Shown here piece after piece: positions 1 to 11,177 of a DNA stretch of 64,000 bases. The notes below the pieces were generated by a model. That model worked only from the letters and a program-made list of their open reading frames with translations. It was not told the origin of the DNA and ran no database searches. The stretch covers positions 458,716 through 522,715 of the forward strand of contig OZ025701.1 of the NCBI GenBank assembly GCA_964019335.1, given 5' to 3'. The DNA comes from Diplonema japonicum. Its lineage: Eukaryota; Euglenozoa; Diplonemea; Diplonemida; Diplonemidae. Numbering within the stretch: position 1 is the stretch's first letter; each line of letters starts with the position of its first letter. The translations under genes were made by a program, and so were the position numbers.

Positions 1-1151
1 AGGGTCACGTCGTGGGATGTGAGGGTGGCCCCTCCGTAGTTCACAAGCTGCGTGACGAGCGATGTCGTGCACTGGACGCCGCAGGCATGCCTCGGGGGGT
101 GCAGGAGCCGTGCGTGGGACTCGTACCCCGTCAGGAAGAAGGAGGCCTCAGACGTCGGCGGTAGCGCAGCGTTAAATTCCTGCAGCCACCGCAGCAGGAT
201 GCCCTCGTACATGGCGTCCGACCCCATGCCAGAGGTGCGCAGTGCCTGGTACGAGGCCAGCATGATGGAGGCGGTGTTGATGGTCTCACGCCGCTGCTGC
301 TTGACGCCCTCTTCAAGGGACGCGGTGTAGGCGATGAGGACGAGGATGCCGACGAACCCGGACATCGCAACACCGCAGAGCCCCATCATCGGGAGGTACC
401 CCATGCCCTCCTGCACCTTTTTCAACAGCACGGTGAGGGCAAAGCCTATGGTAACTACGAAGGTGTAGATGATGAGCCCACCGAACCACGTCTGGCTTTC
501 CAATGTACCGGTGGAGCTGAGCGCCTCGTCTTTGTCTTGCTTGAGGATGAGCCCGATAGCTGTGCCCTTGATCATTCCGTACGAGTAGATGACCTCTGTG
601 TTGGTGTAGTCGGTGGCAGTGAGCGTGCCGACTTCATGATTCTTTGACGCGAGGACAGCACTGCCGACAGCAGCGATGCGGTCGGTGTGGCACTTTGTTT
701 GTTCACATGCTGACTGGAACTTCGGTTGGGTAAGGATGTGGATGTTGCAAGGAGGGGTGGCACACTCGACCCCAGTCACGAGCGCAACTTCAAAAGACTC
801 GCTTAAGAACTCCCTGTTGAGGGACCCCGCCATGGAGATGAGCGCGGCCTCCTTATTACTGCTGTCCTGCATCACCCTGGCAGCGTTGTTGAAGAGAGAA
901 GACACTGCAAGCAGTTGGATGTTCTTGTTGGCATTCGCACGGTCCACTGTTAGGTCGTAAATGTCGAGCCTGGCACGCACAGAGATGACAAGACAGCTCA
1001 TCACTAAGGTAGAAATGACAACACCAACGAATAGTACCTTCCCGCAGTAACCATGGCTTAGCAGCACACCCTTGCTCTTGTCATACATGGCATTCTCGTG
1101 GATGATTGTTGAGGTCACTGTACCCACGTCTTCGTTAGATGTTCGTGACAT
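1..1151 (-). CDS. Membrane sensor-like protein, N-terminal part (runs off the window)
   Basis: The ATG is at 1151 and the frame stays open to base 1, giving about 383 visible residues. I see three membrane segments, at about residues 38-58, 222-243 and 253-275. Between the first two lies a roughly 160-residue loop with paired cysteines (C130, C135, C149, C154). After the third, a second long non-membrane stretch starts and is cut by the window edge. Alternating membrane segments and long loops resemble tandem extracellular ligand-sensor modules found in protist receptor cyclases and similar sensors. That class is an inference from layout, because no catalytic domain is inside the window. It is the most downstream gene of the minus-strand series. 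No intron is needed in the visible part. Confidence 0.6.
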   Translation of the reverse strand, partial: MSRTSNEDVGTVTSTIIHENAMYDKSKGVLLSHGYCGKVLFVGVVISTLVMSCLVISVRARLDIYDLTVDRANANKNIQLLAVSSLFNNAARVMQDSSNKEAALISMAGSLNREFLSESFEVALVTGVECATPPCNIHILTQPKFQSACEQTKCHTDRIAAVGSAVLASKNHEVGTLTATDYTNTEVIYSYGMIKGTAIGLILKQDKDEALSSTGTLESQTWFGGLIIYTFVVTIGFALTVLLKKVQEGMGYLPMMGLCGVAMSGFVGILVLIAYTASLEEGVKQQRRETINTASIMLASYQALRTSGMGSDAMYEGILLRWLQEFNAALPPTSEASFFLTGYESHARLLHPPRHACGVQCTTSLVTQLVNYGGATLTSHDVT

Positions 1152-3226
1152 AGTCTTTAAGGGTTTTTTTTCGGGGGGGGTAAGAGGGGTGGGTAAAAAT
1201 GGGGAAGAAGGGAAAAAAAAGAGAAAAAAAAAAAGGGCACTTTCACGGCAAAAAGAATAATGTAAAACAAACAAAAAAAGTAAAGGGGTAAAAAAAAAAA
1301 ATGAGCCGGAAGGAGGGGGGTAAAAAAATGGGGGGGGGACCAAAGGAGGCTCTCATCTGACATGGTGGCCCACCAGCTTCCCTCTTCCGTCAGACAGAAG
1401 CAAACTTGAACTTGTGGAAGAAGGAAAATAAATTTGTTACCCCTCTTTTTTTTTTTCAATAAACTTTTTTTTTCCCCCCTTCTCTTCGTTTCTTTTCTCC
1501 CGTGAATTCTTTTTTCTTCTTCTTCTTCGGTACTCTTTTATTTCTGTCTTTTGTTTAATTTTTCTCGGTAAATTCTACTTTTTTTTGTGTTTTTTTTTTT
1601 CCTCTTAATTATTTTTTCTTCTTTTTTTTTGTTTTTTTTTTTTTTTTGTTTCTCCTGATCTTCCTCCTTGCTTCTTTTATTACAATTCGCTTTATTTTCT
1701 CTTCAGGGCGTCTCAACCAAGAATAAGGCATCTAAGGAAAAGAATAAAAGGAAAGAAGGAAAGAAAGAGGAAGTATAAAAAAAAAAAGGAAAAAAAAATA
1801 AGAAAGAAGAGGAAATGAAAATGAGGCAAGGGAATGGAAAAAAAAAAGGAGAGAAAGAGAGAGAAGAGAAGGGGAAGGGGCAGTTCAAGCAAAGGGCGGG
1901 ACACACATGGAGAGATTCGCTACTTCTTTTTTTTTTTTAAATGGTTTTGCTCAGTCTCGTTCCATTTCTCTTTCGCTTTTTCCTCCTATCTTGCTATCCA
2001 AGCGGTTTATCAGCCAAAATAACAAGAAATTCAAAAAAAAAAAAGAAAAAAATAAATTGCCGTGTCAAAATTGATTTCATATTGACCCAATTATCTGGGG
2101 GGGGGAAGAAAAAAGAATAAGATGTCATTGAAAAGATTGTGGTAGAATTATAACTTCCAAATATACCCCCCTTTTTTTTTCTTTTTTATTCCCTTGAGGG
2201 AAAAATTCCGTGAGCACGCAGGGCAACATTATACCTGACGTGACAAAGGAAACACACGACCAACTTTCGGGAGGGATGCTATGAATCTTTTTTTTTTTTT
2301 TTGGTTCTCCTTCTATTTCTTCTCTCAGGAAGAAGAGCCAAGAAAAAGAAAGGAACAAAAAAGAAAGAGAGGAGGGGGGGGGGGGGGGGTAAGGATAACT
2401 ATACTGGGAATGTAAAAAGAAAAAAGAAGAAGAAAAAAAATGCGGCTTAGAGGAGTACACCAAACCCAAAGATAGCAAAGAAAAAAAAATAGGGAGGGGA
2501 AAATAAAAAAGAAAAGAAATAGAAACAAAGAGATAGAAAGAAACAAAGAGAGGGTGACTCCCCATTCTAAATCTCTTTCCATAATTTTTTTTTCTCAATT
2601 CTCTATTTCTATTCATACTTTTCTTTTCTTATATTGAACACAGTGGCTGCAACCGGTTAGAAAAAGATAAAGATATTAAAAGAATCTCCTCAGGAAAGTG
2701 AAGGTTTTTTTTTTTTTTTTTTTTTTCCTTTCCCGTTTCGGCATGAGATTCGCCGGTGGAAAAAGAAAAGAAAAGAAAAGAAAATGTCACATAAGTTTCT
2801 TAAGATGAACCACTCCTTTTCGTTTGCAGCTAAGGTTGAAGGGGGGGGGGGGGAAAGGAAAAAACTCACTCTGACAGGGAAGTGACAGCAACGATCCCAT
2901 CAAAGAATAAGAAAGAAAAAAAAACACGAGGGAAAAAAAAGGACGAACGGAAGGGGGGGGGGGGGGGAAGGGAAATAATAATAATAATGTGACACGGGCA
3001 ACATGTGAGAGACAGAAAAAAAAAAAGAAAAAAGAAGAAGAAAAAAAAGAGAGAGCGCAATAAAGCTCTCCTTCTTTTTTTTTCTTTTTTTTTTTTCTTC
3101 TTTTTTCTTCCAATGGAAATTTTTTCCTATAAAAAACTTTTTCTTTGGTTCGCGCAAAAAAAAAAAGGGGGGGAGAGGGGGTTAGCTAGAAGTAAGATGT
3201 TTCTTCTTCAATGTACACCGATGGCC
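1152..3226. other. Homopolymer-rich intergenic region
   Basis: About 2.1 kb between the sensor-like gene and the single-TM gene. It is almost entirely short A, T and G runs, with G runs at about 2379-2390, 2840-2852 and 2955-2967. No reading frame here has protein-like composition. I see no RNA gene. Confidence 0.7.
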
Positions 3227-4102
3227 TCAGAAAACAGCCTGCGTCTGGTTGAAAGAGCCCATCACAGAAGACGGCAGAATGAAATCGACGGGGTCGTGCG
3301 TCTTAAAGAAATCCAGCTCTTTGGAAAAGCAGTACATAGACGTGGGTGTGGAACACCTGCTAGGTGAGGCCGATGAGCTTTCCGTGTAGCTTGTGAGCGA
3401 AGACGTATCGTCAGTGGCAGTGAGCTCATCGTCATCTTCGTCCTCGCACAGCAGCTCTGGCAAGAGATCGAGGTCGGCTTCTGAAAGGCTCTCGGAGAAG
3501 GCCTCGGACAGGACCCTTGGTGAGTCGGAAGTGCTTGCGCTTGTAGCAATGTCGTGGACAAGGTGATCGAACCCTAGAGACTGCGCCTTGAGCGGGTTCC
3601 ACCCCAGTGGGATGTCACCGCCCTCACTGTCCTTCCCGAACAGCGAGAACTGCGACGGAACGACTTCCTCCTCGTCGATGACCTTCTCTGTGTCCATGTC
3701 CGAAAGGATCTCAATGGGCTGCAGCGGCTGGACGTGCATAGTGTGCTGCACCACCTCCACTTCAACCTCAGTCTTGAACACATCTGCAGAGCCCCTTGCG
3801 TCTGTCATCACAGCCAGTGCTGCCACGGCTGTCACGGCCGCAAGCGACCCCTTCTCTTGAGTGGGCTTCTCTTCCAGCTGCTCCTGCGGTGTGTCTTCGG
3901 TGTGCTTCTTGGTCCTGTTCCTCCTCCTCCTTCTGACGCCCTCGCGTGCTACGACCTCCACAACCTTCTTCACCTCTGCGTTGGTCACCTTCCCCTCGCG
4001 CAGGGCTCTCGTGGCGTACTTGAAGGCGACGTACGCACCAGTGCTGAACATGAGGAGGGCTACCATCACCATCATGTCGTACATGTTGTTGTAGCTGGCC
4101 AT
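3227..4102 (-). CDS. Single-TM, acidic serine-rich protein, function unknown
   Basis: A 291-residue open frame from the ATG at 4102. The N-terminus is a hydrophobic anchor at about residues 8-28. A basic patch follows (RRRRRNRTKK, about 58-67), then a long acidic and Ser/Thr-rich tail including the run LCEDEDDDELTATDD. The likely topology is a short N-terminal anchor with a long, largely disordered cytosolic domain, which is an inference from charge. I recognise no family. Upstream on the minus strand is a long C/T-rich tract ending about 35 bases before the ATG, the pattern seen before many genes here. The next gene upstream ends only 151 bases away. Codon use looks the same as in the recognised neighbours, which supports a real gene. 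Confidence 0.6.
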   Translation of the reverse strand: MASYNNMYDMMVMVALLMFSTGAYVAFKYATRALREGKVTNAEVKKVVEVVAREGVRRRRRNRTKKHTEDTPQEQLEEKPTQEKGSLAAVTAVAALAVMTDARGSADVFKTEVEVEVVQHTMHVQPLQPIEILSDMDTEKVIDEEEVVPSQFSLFGKDSEGGDIPLGWNPLKAQSLGFDHLVHDIATSASTSDSPRVLSEAFSESLSEADLDLLPELLCEDEDDDELTATDDTSSLTSYTESSSASPSRCSTPTSMYCFSKELDFFKTHDPVDFILPSSVMGSFNQTQAVF

Positions 4103-4253
4103 CTTACGTGTCGTGTTGTGTGTGCAATGCTGTGATGGTTGAACAGTAGGAGGAGGGGAGGGGGGGAAGGGGGAAGGGAGAAGGGGGTATGAACACTCTG
4201 CGTGTAAAAAGACATCGCAAGGCCAGCATGCAGGGTGCAGGGTGCAGAGAGGG

Positions 4254-5234
4254 CTAAAGCTTGGCGTTGATAGGCGTTACCTTGTTGCAGCGTGTGAAGG
4301 CGTCGCTCATGACACGCCAAAAGCCAGCGACATCCATGGCGGTGGCAACGTGCACGTTCTTTGGGCGGTCTGAGCAGCCCCAGATGTCACAGACGGTCTG
4401 CCCTGCAGTGAGGTGGTCACCCGTGACAACATCAACACGCATAAGCTTTGTGGTGAAGAGGTGAGGGTGCGTGATCCAGGCCACGGCACAGGGGTCGTGC
4501 AAAGGAGGGCTTGCGAAGCCGAACTCCCTTTTGTACGTATCGGCAAAGAACATCATGAGGTCCCTGACCATCGTGAAGAGACGCGACCCGTGCATCGCAG
4601 CTTGCAGGTCTCGAAGGACACCAGGTGTGACTAGCGCAGTGTGCGTGACCTCCAAGGGCACCATCGTGATGGGCAAGGGAAGGGCACACACTATGGCAGC
4701 AGCCTCAGGGTCACAGAGGATGTTAAACTCCGCAACAGGGTGGCGGTTGCCAATCCCCATGGCACCACCCATGAAGCTAATTTGTGAAATGTTTTTCAGA
4801 ACCTCAGGGTGCGTGCGTGCAAGAACTGCAACGTTGGTCAGGGCGCCTAAGGCCACCAGCGACACAGGTGTCGGGTGAGATGTGATGCGGTGCGCCATTG
4901 CAGCAGTCCAATGAGGGGGAGTCTCTGATAGGGGGCAGGTCTTGAAGCTGTCGAAGACGGCACTCCCCTCCATCCCCGACTCCCCGTGGATCCCAGGGTC
5001 GTGTTTGGCCTCCTTGATCAAAGGCCTTTCGCTGCCTTGCAGGACCACCACATCTTTCCTTCCGCAGATTTCAAGCATTTTCCTTGCATTAGCAGTTGTT
5101 TTATCAACACTCTGGTTCCCGGACACTGTGCTCACCCCTATCAAGTCACACTTTCCATGGCAAGCGAGTACTAGCGCCATTGCATCGTCGTGGCCAGGGT
5201 CGCAATCTATCCACACTGCTGGGGTGTCTTGCAT
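4254..5234 (-). CDS. Inosine-uridine preferring nucleoside hydrolase (IUNH family)
   Basis: This 326-residue protein is the normal length for the family. It hydrolyses the N-glycosidic bond of nucleosides to free base and ribose, a purine or pyrimidine salvage step. The calcium and ribose-binding signature DCDPGHDD is at residues 10-17. Asn in TVSGNQS and the C-terminal HDPCAVAW motif, whose Asp also binds calcium in this family, are both present. The ATG at 5234 puts the DxDPG motif at the usual distance from the N-terminus and is immediately preceded by an A-run on the coding strand. No intron is needed. Substrate preference (purine, pyrimidine or nonspecific) cannot be decided from these motifs. 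Confidence 0.93.
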   Translation of the reverse strand: MQDTPAVWIDCDPGHDDAMALVLACHGKCDLIGVSTVSGNQSVDKTTANARKMLEICGRKDVVVLQGSERPLIKEAKHDPGIHGESGMEGSAVFDSFKTCPLSETPPHWTAAMAHRITSHPTPVSLVALGALTNVAVLARTHPEVLKNISQISFMGGAMGIGNRHPVAEFNILCDPEAAAIVCALPLPITMVPLEVTHTALVTPGVLRDLQAAMHGSRLFTMVRDLMMFFADTYKREFGFASPPLHDPCAVAWITHPHLFTTKLMRVDVVTGDHLTAGQTVCDIWGCSDRPKNVHVATAMDVAGFWRVMSDAFTRCNKVTPINAKL

Positions 5235-6553
5235 TTTTTTCCCCCGCCCCCTGGTTCAAATGTAAAAACGAAGAAAAAAAAAATATAAAAAAAATTCACT
5301 ATGATGGGGGAAAAGTAGTTGCAAACAACCCACCAAAAAGTAAAGGGGAAGAGAAGGGGGTAAAAAAAAAATATAAAAAAAGAAAAAAAGGAGTAAATAA
5401 ACATGTATGGAATGGGTGGGGATCTCGGAAGAAGGGGGGGGAAGGGTAAATGGGAGGAAATTAAAAGTTGTTTCTTTTCCTTTTTTTTTCCTGTTTTTTC
5501 CTCCCCCTTTTTTTTTCTGTCTCGTTTTTTTTTTTTTTTTTTTTTTTTGAGATGGAAAAAGAAGGAAAAAAAAGAGAAAAAAGAGGGGTATGTGGTCTCG
5601 CAAATAAAAAACAATAAAATAAGAGCGTGTGGATCCCCTAAAAAAAAAAAAGAATAGCGACTTAAGAAAGGGCTAATTATATTTTTCGTGCCCAATGTCA
5701 CTGCCGGAAAAAAAAAAAAAAAAAAAAAGATGAAGATGGGAATGCACAAAATAGCATAGTGCTCACCAACACTTTCTTTCCCCGCGTCTTCTCATCTTTT
5801 AAAAATATGAAAATAAAAAGGGGGGGGGGAGAGTAACACAGCCTCTTTTGCATAATGGCCAATTATGTGGTATTTTGTCATAATTTATGAATTCGATAAC
5901 CTTACTCTTGGTAGAACGGGGGGAAAAAAAAAAGGTTTTTTTTTTTTTTTTTTTTCTTTTGCAAAAAAACTTCCGGCAAAAAAAAAAAAAAAAAAAAGAC
6001 TATTTTTCTCGACATCTATCGCATAATTTGCCATAAAAACCTAGCAGTCAACAACCTTTAACTTTCCGCCCATTAAAATCCACCACATCTTTCTTCTTTC
6101 ATTCTCTTTTTTTTTTTCCTTCGGAACTCGGCATTTTTGCCAATAAAAAAAAAAAAAAAAAAAAAAAAAAACAGGTCTATCACTCCACCCTTGCAAAAAA
6201 ATAAAAAATAAACGGGGGGAGAGAGAGAGAGAAAGGGACCCTACCCTAATGCAGCTATTCACATGGAAAAAAAATTAAAGAGAAGAGGAGGAAGGGAAAA
6301 GAATGGAAGATATATATATTTTTAATTTTTTGAAGCCTGCCCCTTTTTCTTCCAATACCCCCCCCCCCCCCAAACAAAGAAATCTCACTTCAACTATTGC
6401 ACAATCACTTAAGTGGATTACATAGGGGTTTTTTCTTCTTGTCTTCTTTTTATTTTTCATTTTCTTCTTCTTCTTTGTTTCTTTTTCTCTCCCCTCTCCC
6501 CAATCTTCTGTTTGCCCCCCTCCCCCCCCCCCCCCCCCCAACCTAGCTCATTT
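5235..6553. other. Homopolymer-rich intergenic region
   Basis: About 1.3 kb of A and T runs with G runs near 5821 and C runs at 6359-6370 and 6526-6539. I find no coding frame with family similarity and no RNA gene. It separates the nucleoside hydrolase from the last exon of the WD40 gene. Confidence 0.7.
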
Positions 6554-9162
6554 TTACAAGCCCTTCAGAGTAATCACATAAATATTGCCCATAGAATCGC
6601 CGAGAACAACCTATTGAGTTTTTTTTTTTTTCCTTCGTTTTTTTTCCTTTTTTTTTTCCCTCTCCGATTTACCTTGTCGTGAGCAGAACTAGCGAGGCAA
6701 TACACGGGCGCGCGGGTGTAGAAAGTAAGAACCTTTTTTTATTTAATATTCCCCCCTTCTTCCTCCCCCCCCCCCCCCCCCCATTTTCCTTCCACACCTC
6801 TTCACCCGTCTGGCGGTCAAAGATAATAACTGTTCTCAAGTTGCAAGACGCGATAATATAATTGCCAAAATCGCCTGGGCAGGAACTGCAGAGTGTCCAT
6901 GTGAACCGCTTCTTGGTACGCGTGATGGGAAGGGCCATCTGTGGGTGTGTGTTGGTTCTCGTGTTGTGTTACCTGAATATTTTCCACGTGCATGCTCAGC
7001 TTGCACGCGCCTGTCTTGACGTCCCACAGCTTGATCTCGTTCTCATCGTTTGACAAGATCTGCTTCCCATCAGGGAGGTATCTACACCCCAGCACAATGC
7101 CCGAGTGTCCCTTTAACACCTTTACTGACTGCCCACTTGCTGCAGACCAGATGCGGACAGTCCTGTGTGTACGTGTGCCGTTTGGCACTGTAAGCATACT
7201 TGTCTGCTGACGCTGAAACTATGTGTTTGTCATCAGGAGCGAAGTCCAAGGAGATGATGATGGCTGTGTGCTCTGTGAAGGCGGCACGCTCTTTTCCCTT
7301 CTTGGTGTCCCAGACTCTGCACACCTGTGAGACATGTGTTTGGGTTTGAACTCAACATGATGGATACCTTGTCCTGGCACCCCGACACAATCAGCCGTCC
7401 CGATTTGCTCCACGCGCAGCAGATAACTACCTTGTCGTGCTCAAACTGCAGCAGCACCTTCGCCGTGATGGCGTCCCACAAGATAAGGTTCTGGTCACGC
7501 GATGTGGTTGCTACGTGTTTCTGGTCGTCCGAGAAGGCGACAGACGTGAGGGTGTCGTCGTGCCCCGAGAAGGACACCATTTCCTTCCCTGTCTTGATGT
7601 CGGAGAGCACCACGATGACGTCTTCGTGCGAGCAGCTGAGGATGTGCCTTTCGTCGGGCGAGATGGCCACGCACTTCACACGTGCCGCGTGTCCTATGAG
7701 GAACGTGGTTGTGTAGTTAACTATGAAGAGCCCTTCAGGCTTGGGTTGCTTCTTCGGCACAGACAACGCTATCTTGTTCTTGGCCAGCAATTTCTGTGGC
7801 TCGTGCTTCATGACCGTCTCGGCGTCGACTCCAATCGCGAAATCGCCGAACGCAAAGTCCAGTGCGGACCCTGCACCACTGCCACCCCCACCGCTGCCTC
7901 CATAGGTGGAGTAGTCATAGCTCCCGCCTGTGGTGTCGATCGCGAAGTCCCCGTAGTGGAAGACGCCCTGGTCGTCCACAATCTTCGTTGGCTCCACCTC
8001 ATCGTTGATTGACACGCTCAGGCGCTTCTTCCTGCCCAGCGGCTTCTTTTTCGAAGTACTTTTCTCGTCCTCGGACCCAGCCAAGTCCTGCATGAAGACG
8101 TCGTCTGCGGCACTCGTGTCCGCCTCCTTCACAACGGTGCAGTCGCCCCACGTGAAGTAGTGCCCGCTGCTCTTTCTTCTTTTCTTCACTGCCTCGCCCG
8201 GTTTGGTGTCTCCCAGCAAGCCCTCCTTCGACCCGCCGGGGGCTTCTTCCTTGTTCCCTGCCTCCAGCTGCTCTCTAAGCACTCTCTTCTCCGCCTCTGT
8301 TGCCTCTCCTGCTAGGAACGCCTGTGTGGTGGTGTAATGCTGTGTTGCAATCATACCTGTCGGGCCTTCTCGATTGACACCGGCTGCTCTTGCCTCGGCT
8401 GCCCTGACTGCAGGTTAGTGTGAATAGATTCTAGTTTCGCCTGCCGTTGTGTGACAACATATTTGTACAGCATACCAAGGAATTGTAGATGCCACTGCCC
8501 GTGTGGGCAGCTATGAAGAGCTCGCTGATGCCGTCACATTCCGAGCCGAGGTTGAAGGAGGGGAAATGGGGCCTGTCCTCGCGTACATGCGAGTAGACGG
8601 CGCGGAGGCCTCTTCTTGGGATGATGGGGCGCTCCTGTGCCACGGAGAGGAGTGAGGAAATACCAGGAAGGAGTCTTTGCCGTTCTGTGGCCCTCCAGCT
8701 CTGGTACAGTTTTGTGTAGTGCGACTGCAACAGAAGCAAGATGTTATCGTCTGTGCCCTGAAAGATCTCCTCGACACAAGGAAGAGGCTCCTCCAGCTCA
8801 GTCTTTGATGTGGGCGATGTACACTGTCCCTTGACCACCTGGTGCAAAAGGGTGATGAGGTTTACCGCCAGACACTGCTGTTTCGCAATAGCAGTGCCTC
8901 GCTCGCTAAACTCGTTCTGCAGGTCTTTCTGCTTCCCCGGTATCGTGTCCTTTGACTTCCTAGGGTCGAAGCCTAGACTCTTTATTTCTAAAGGGTTCAA
9001 TGTTTGCGGAATAGGAATAAGGTTTGGCCGGTGCACGATGGGCTCAATCGTCGCGAACCTCTCTGGCTTCTTTGATAACGCTCCGTTGCTGCCACTCTGC
9101 CTTCCCTTTCTCAAGGCTTGCGAAGGACTGCCCACCACGGGCATCCCACCTACTTCGGCCAT
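6554..9162 (-). CDS. WD40-repeat protein, 8 exons
   Basis: Exons on the minus strand are 9162-8476, 8440-8357, 8321-7368, 7324-7200, 7162-6973, 6938-6798, 6732-6673 and 6610-6554. Joined they give 2298 bases, a 765-residue protein in one frame. Every intron was chosen by GT..AG ends and by restoring repeat structure. The N-terminal 380 or so residues are poorly ordered and Gly/Ser/Lys-rich. Then come about seven WD40 blades, such as GHAARVKCVAISPDERHILS, GHDDTLTSVAFSDD and GHSGIVLGCRYLPDG, ending in GDSMGNIYVITLKGL. The last two exons are only 60 and 57 bases and sit between poly-A and poly-G-bearing introns, so an automatic caller would miss them. It is probably a scaffold protein. I cannot assign a specific orthologue. 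Exon 1 may have a 5' UTR intron upstream. Confidence 0.88.
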
Positions 9163-9358
9163 GTAATATGAGTTCTAATAAATCTAATAGACACCACACG
9201 CCATATGCTGCCAATGCCCGCTTTGATGTGGTACAGATTGAAATGTAGGGGAAAAGACTGGTTCACAATGATAAACGTTGAGGAATAAGGGAAGAAAAAA
9301 AAAAAAAACCGCCGGTGTTAGAAAAGACAGGCCAATGTAACGCTAGCCAAAAGGAACA

Positions 9359-10702
9359 CTAGAAGCCGCTATCCGGGATGCCCTCTTCAACGTACACAGA
9401 CTTCACTTGTGAGTAGCTATGTATGGCTTGGGCGGAGTTCTCCTTGCCGTACCCTGACTGCTTGAAGGCACCGAAGGGCAGCTCCACGGGGCATATGTTG
9501 TAACTATTGATGAACGTGACCCCTGCTTCGAGGTCTTTTGCTACTCTGTGCGCTTTTCTGATATCCGTGGAGCACACGCCGCCTGCGAGGCCATAAGGGG
9601 TGTTGTTCGCACGCTGCACGGCTTCTTCCTCTGTCTTGAAGGTGTGCAGCGTCAGCACGGGGCCGAAGATCTCCGTGGTGGCGACAGTCGTCTCGTCCGA
9701 CTTAGAAAGAATGACGGTGGGCTTCACGAAGAGCCCCTCCCCCACACCCCCTGTGAGGACCTGGCATTGTGGGTCATCCATCGCAGTTTTGATCAGCGTT
9801 GCGACCTTCGTACGGTGCGCCTTGCTGACGAGGGGGCCCATCTGCGTTGCGTCGTCGAAGGGGTCGCCCACCACGATGCCCTCCACACGCGGCAGCAGTG
9901 CTTCTAAGTACTCCTCCAGAAACCCTTCCTCCACAAAAACACGCGTCCCATTGCTGCATGCCTGCCCCGAATTGCAGAAGTTCGCAAGCATGGTAGCCTC
10001 GACTGCCGTCGTGAGGCCAGCGTCCTTGAAGATCACTAACGGGGACTTGCCCCCGAGCTCCATCGTCGTCGGCTTCAGCATCTCGCCGCACATAGCAGCC
10101 ACCTTCCTGCCTGTCTCGACAGAGCCCGTGAATGAGATCTTTGCAATCCCTGGGTGTCGGCAGAGTGCAGCACCCGCCTCGTGGTCGCCTTGGACTGTTT
10201 GGAAAACACCTTCTGGGATGCCAGCTTGGCATATGATCTCTTGGAGGAGCAATGTTGTGGAAGGTGTGAGTTCTGAGGGTTTCAAGACCATCGTGTTGCC
10301 GCAGGCGAGGGCGGGGGCTGCCTTCCAGGAGGAGAGCATGAGGGGGTAGTTCCAGGCGCTGATGCCGCCGCAGACCCCGAGGGGCTCGCGTCGCGTGTAC
10401 CCAAAGGAGTGCTGGCCTGTGCCTGCGTGGGGTAGGTCCATGAAAGTGCCTTGCAGGGCAGTCTGCGCTAGACAGCCGAAGTACTCGAAGCAGTCCGCAG
10501 CTGCTGTGATGTGCCCAGCACGTATCTCACTAATGGCCACATTGGTGTCGCGGCATTCCAATTGTGCCAACTCTTCGCTTCGGCTTCGTATCAGCCTGCT
10601 GACCTCAAGCAGTTTCTTTCCTCTTTCTATACCACTCACACCCCTCCACAGTTCGTACCCCCTGCGGGCCACTTCCACTGCTTCGTTCACCGTCTTGTGC
10701 AT
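9359..10702 (-). CDS. NAD(P)-dependent aldehyde dehydrogenase (betaine-aldehyde / ALDH9-like)
   Basis: 447 residues from the ATG at 10702. The ALDH catalytic pair is intact: Glu215 in MELGGKSP and Cys249 in NSGQACSNGTR, 34 residues apart as in the family. The cofactor-site region ISAWNYPL and FTGSVETG are also present. It oxidises an aldehyde to a carboxylic acid. Similarity is to the betaine-aldehyde and trimethylaminobutyraldehyde group, but the substrate is inferred. Family members usually have about 45 more residues at the N-terminus (first beta strands of the cofactor domain). Here the frame is closed four codons before the ATG and I find no matching upstream exon. Either a first exon is missed or the protein is short. 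A potential acceptor AG lies inside codon 3. Confidence 0.9.
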   Translation of the reverse strand: MHKTVNEAVEVARRGYELWRGVSGIERGKKLLEVSRLIRSRSEELAQLECRDTNVAISEIRAGHITAAADCFEYFGCLAQTALQGTFMDLPHAGTGQHSFGYTRREPLGVCGGISAWNYPLMLSSWKAAPALACGNTMVLKPSELTPSTTLLLQEIICQAGIPEGVFQTVQGDHEAGAALCRHPGIAKISFTGSVETGRKVAAMCGEMLKPTTMELGGKSPLVIFKDAGLTTAVEATMLANFCNSGQACSNGTRVFVEEGFLEEYLEALLPRVEGIVVGDPFDDATQMGPLVSKAHRTKVATLIKTAMDDPQCQVLTGGVGEGLFVKPTVILSKSDETTVATTEIFGPVLTLHTFKTEEEAVQRANNTPYGLAGGVCSTDIRKAHRVAKDLEAGVTFINSYNICPVELPFGAFKQSGYGKENSAQAIHSYSQVKSVYVEEGIPDSGF

Positions 10703-11177
10703 GTTAAGTTGTTACAACTGCTCGTAGTGGTGCTGAACGAGCATGTACAGGAAAAGATTCTTTTTAAATTTCTTGTTTTTTTTTTTAAAGAATAAGGGCA
10801 GGGGCGGGAGGGGGCGTTGCGATGCCGGGACTGAATAATAAAAAAAGTAACTATCGTTTAAAAAGGAAAAAAAAAAAAGAAATCTGGAAATAAAAAACCA
10901 AACAACACCCCCCCCCCCCCCCCCTTCTCCCATAAATAAATACCCCTCCCCACCACCACCACCTTTTGCACTGTTCTCTCGCTCTTTTTTTTCTTCTTCT
11001 TTTTTTAGATTCCGCCCTCCACAAAATTACGAATTAAGACGCGGGGGAGTGTATTTTTCATGAGAAACCCCAAAATATGAGACAAATAGAAGGAGGGGGG
11101 AATATAATAAAAATTTAAAAAAAAAGAAAAGAAAAAGAAAAGAAAACAAAAGAACCCAAGTGTAATCACATCCCCAG
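10703..11177. other. Intergenic region with a 20-base C run
   Basis: 475 bases between LZTFL1-like and ALDH. It holds poly-A/T tracts and a C run at about 10905-10924. I looked here for a first exon of the ALDH gene and did not find one. Confidence 0.6.

Noticed and set aside
1157-3157. Several overlapping open frames rich in Phe, Lys or Pro runs in homopolymer DNA
   Set aside because: They are translations of poly-A, poly-T and poly-C tracts with no domain, no conserved motif and no plausible start context. The same pattern recurs in every gene-poor stretch.
8322-8338. A 17-base intron in the WD40 gene (first possible AG after the GTATG donor)
   Set aside because: Using the next AG gives a 35-base intron in the same phase, matching the other introns. 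The 17-base version would be abnormally short.
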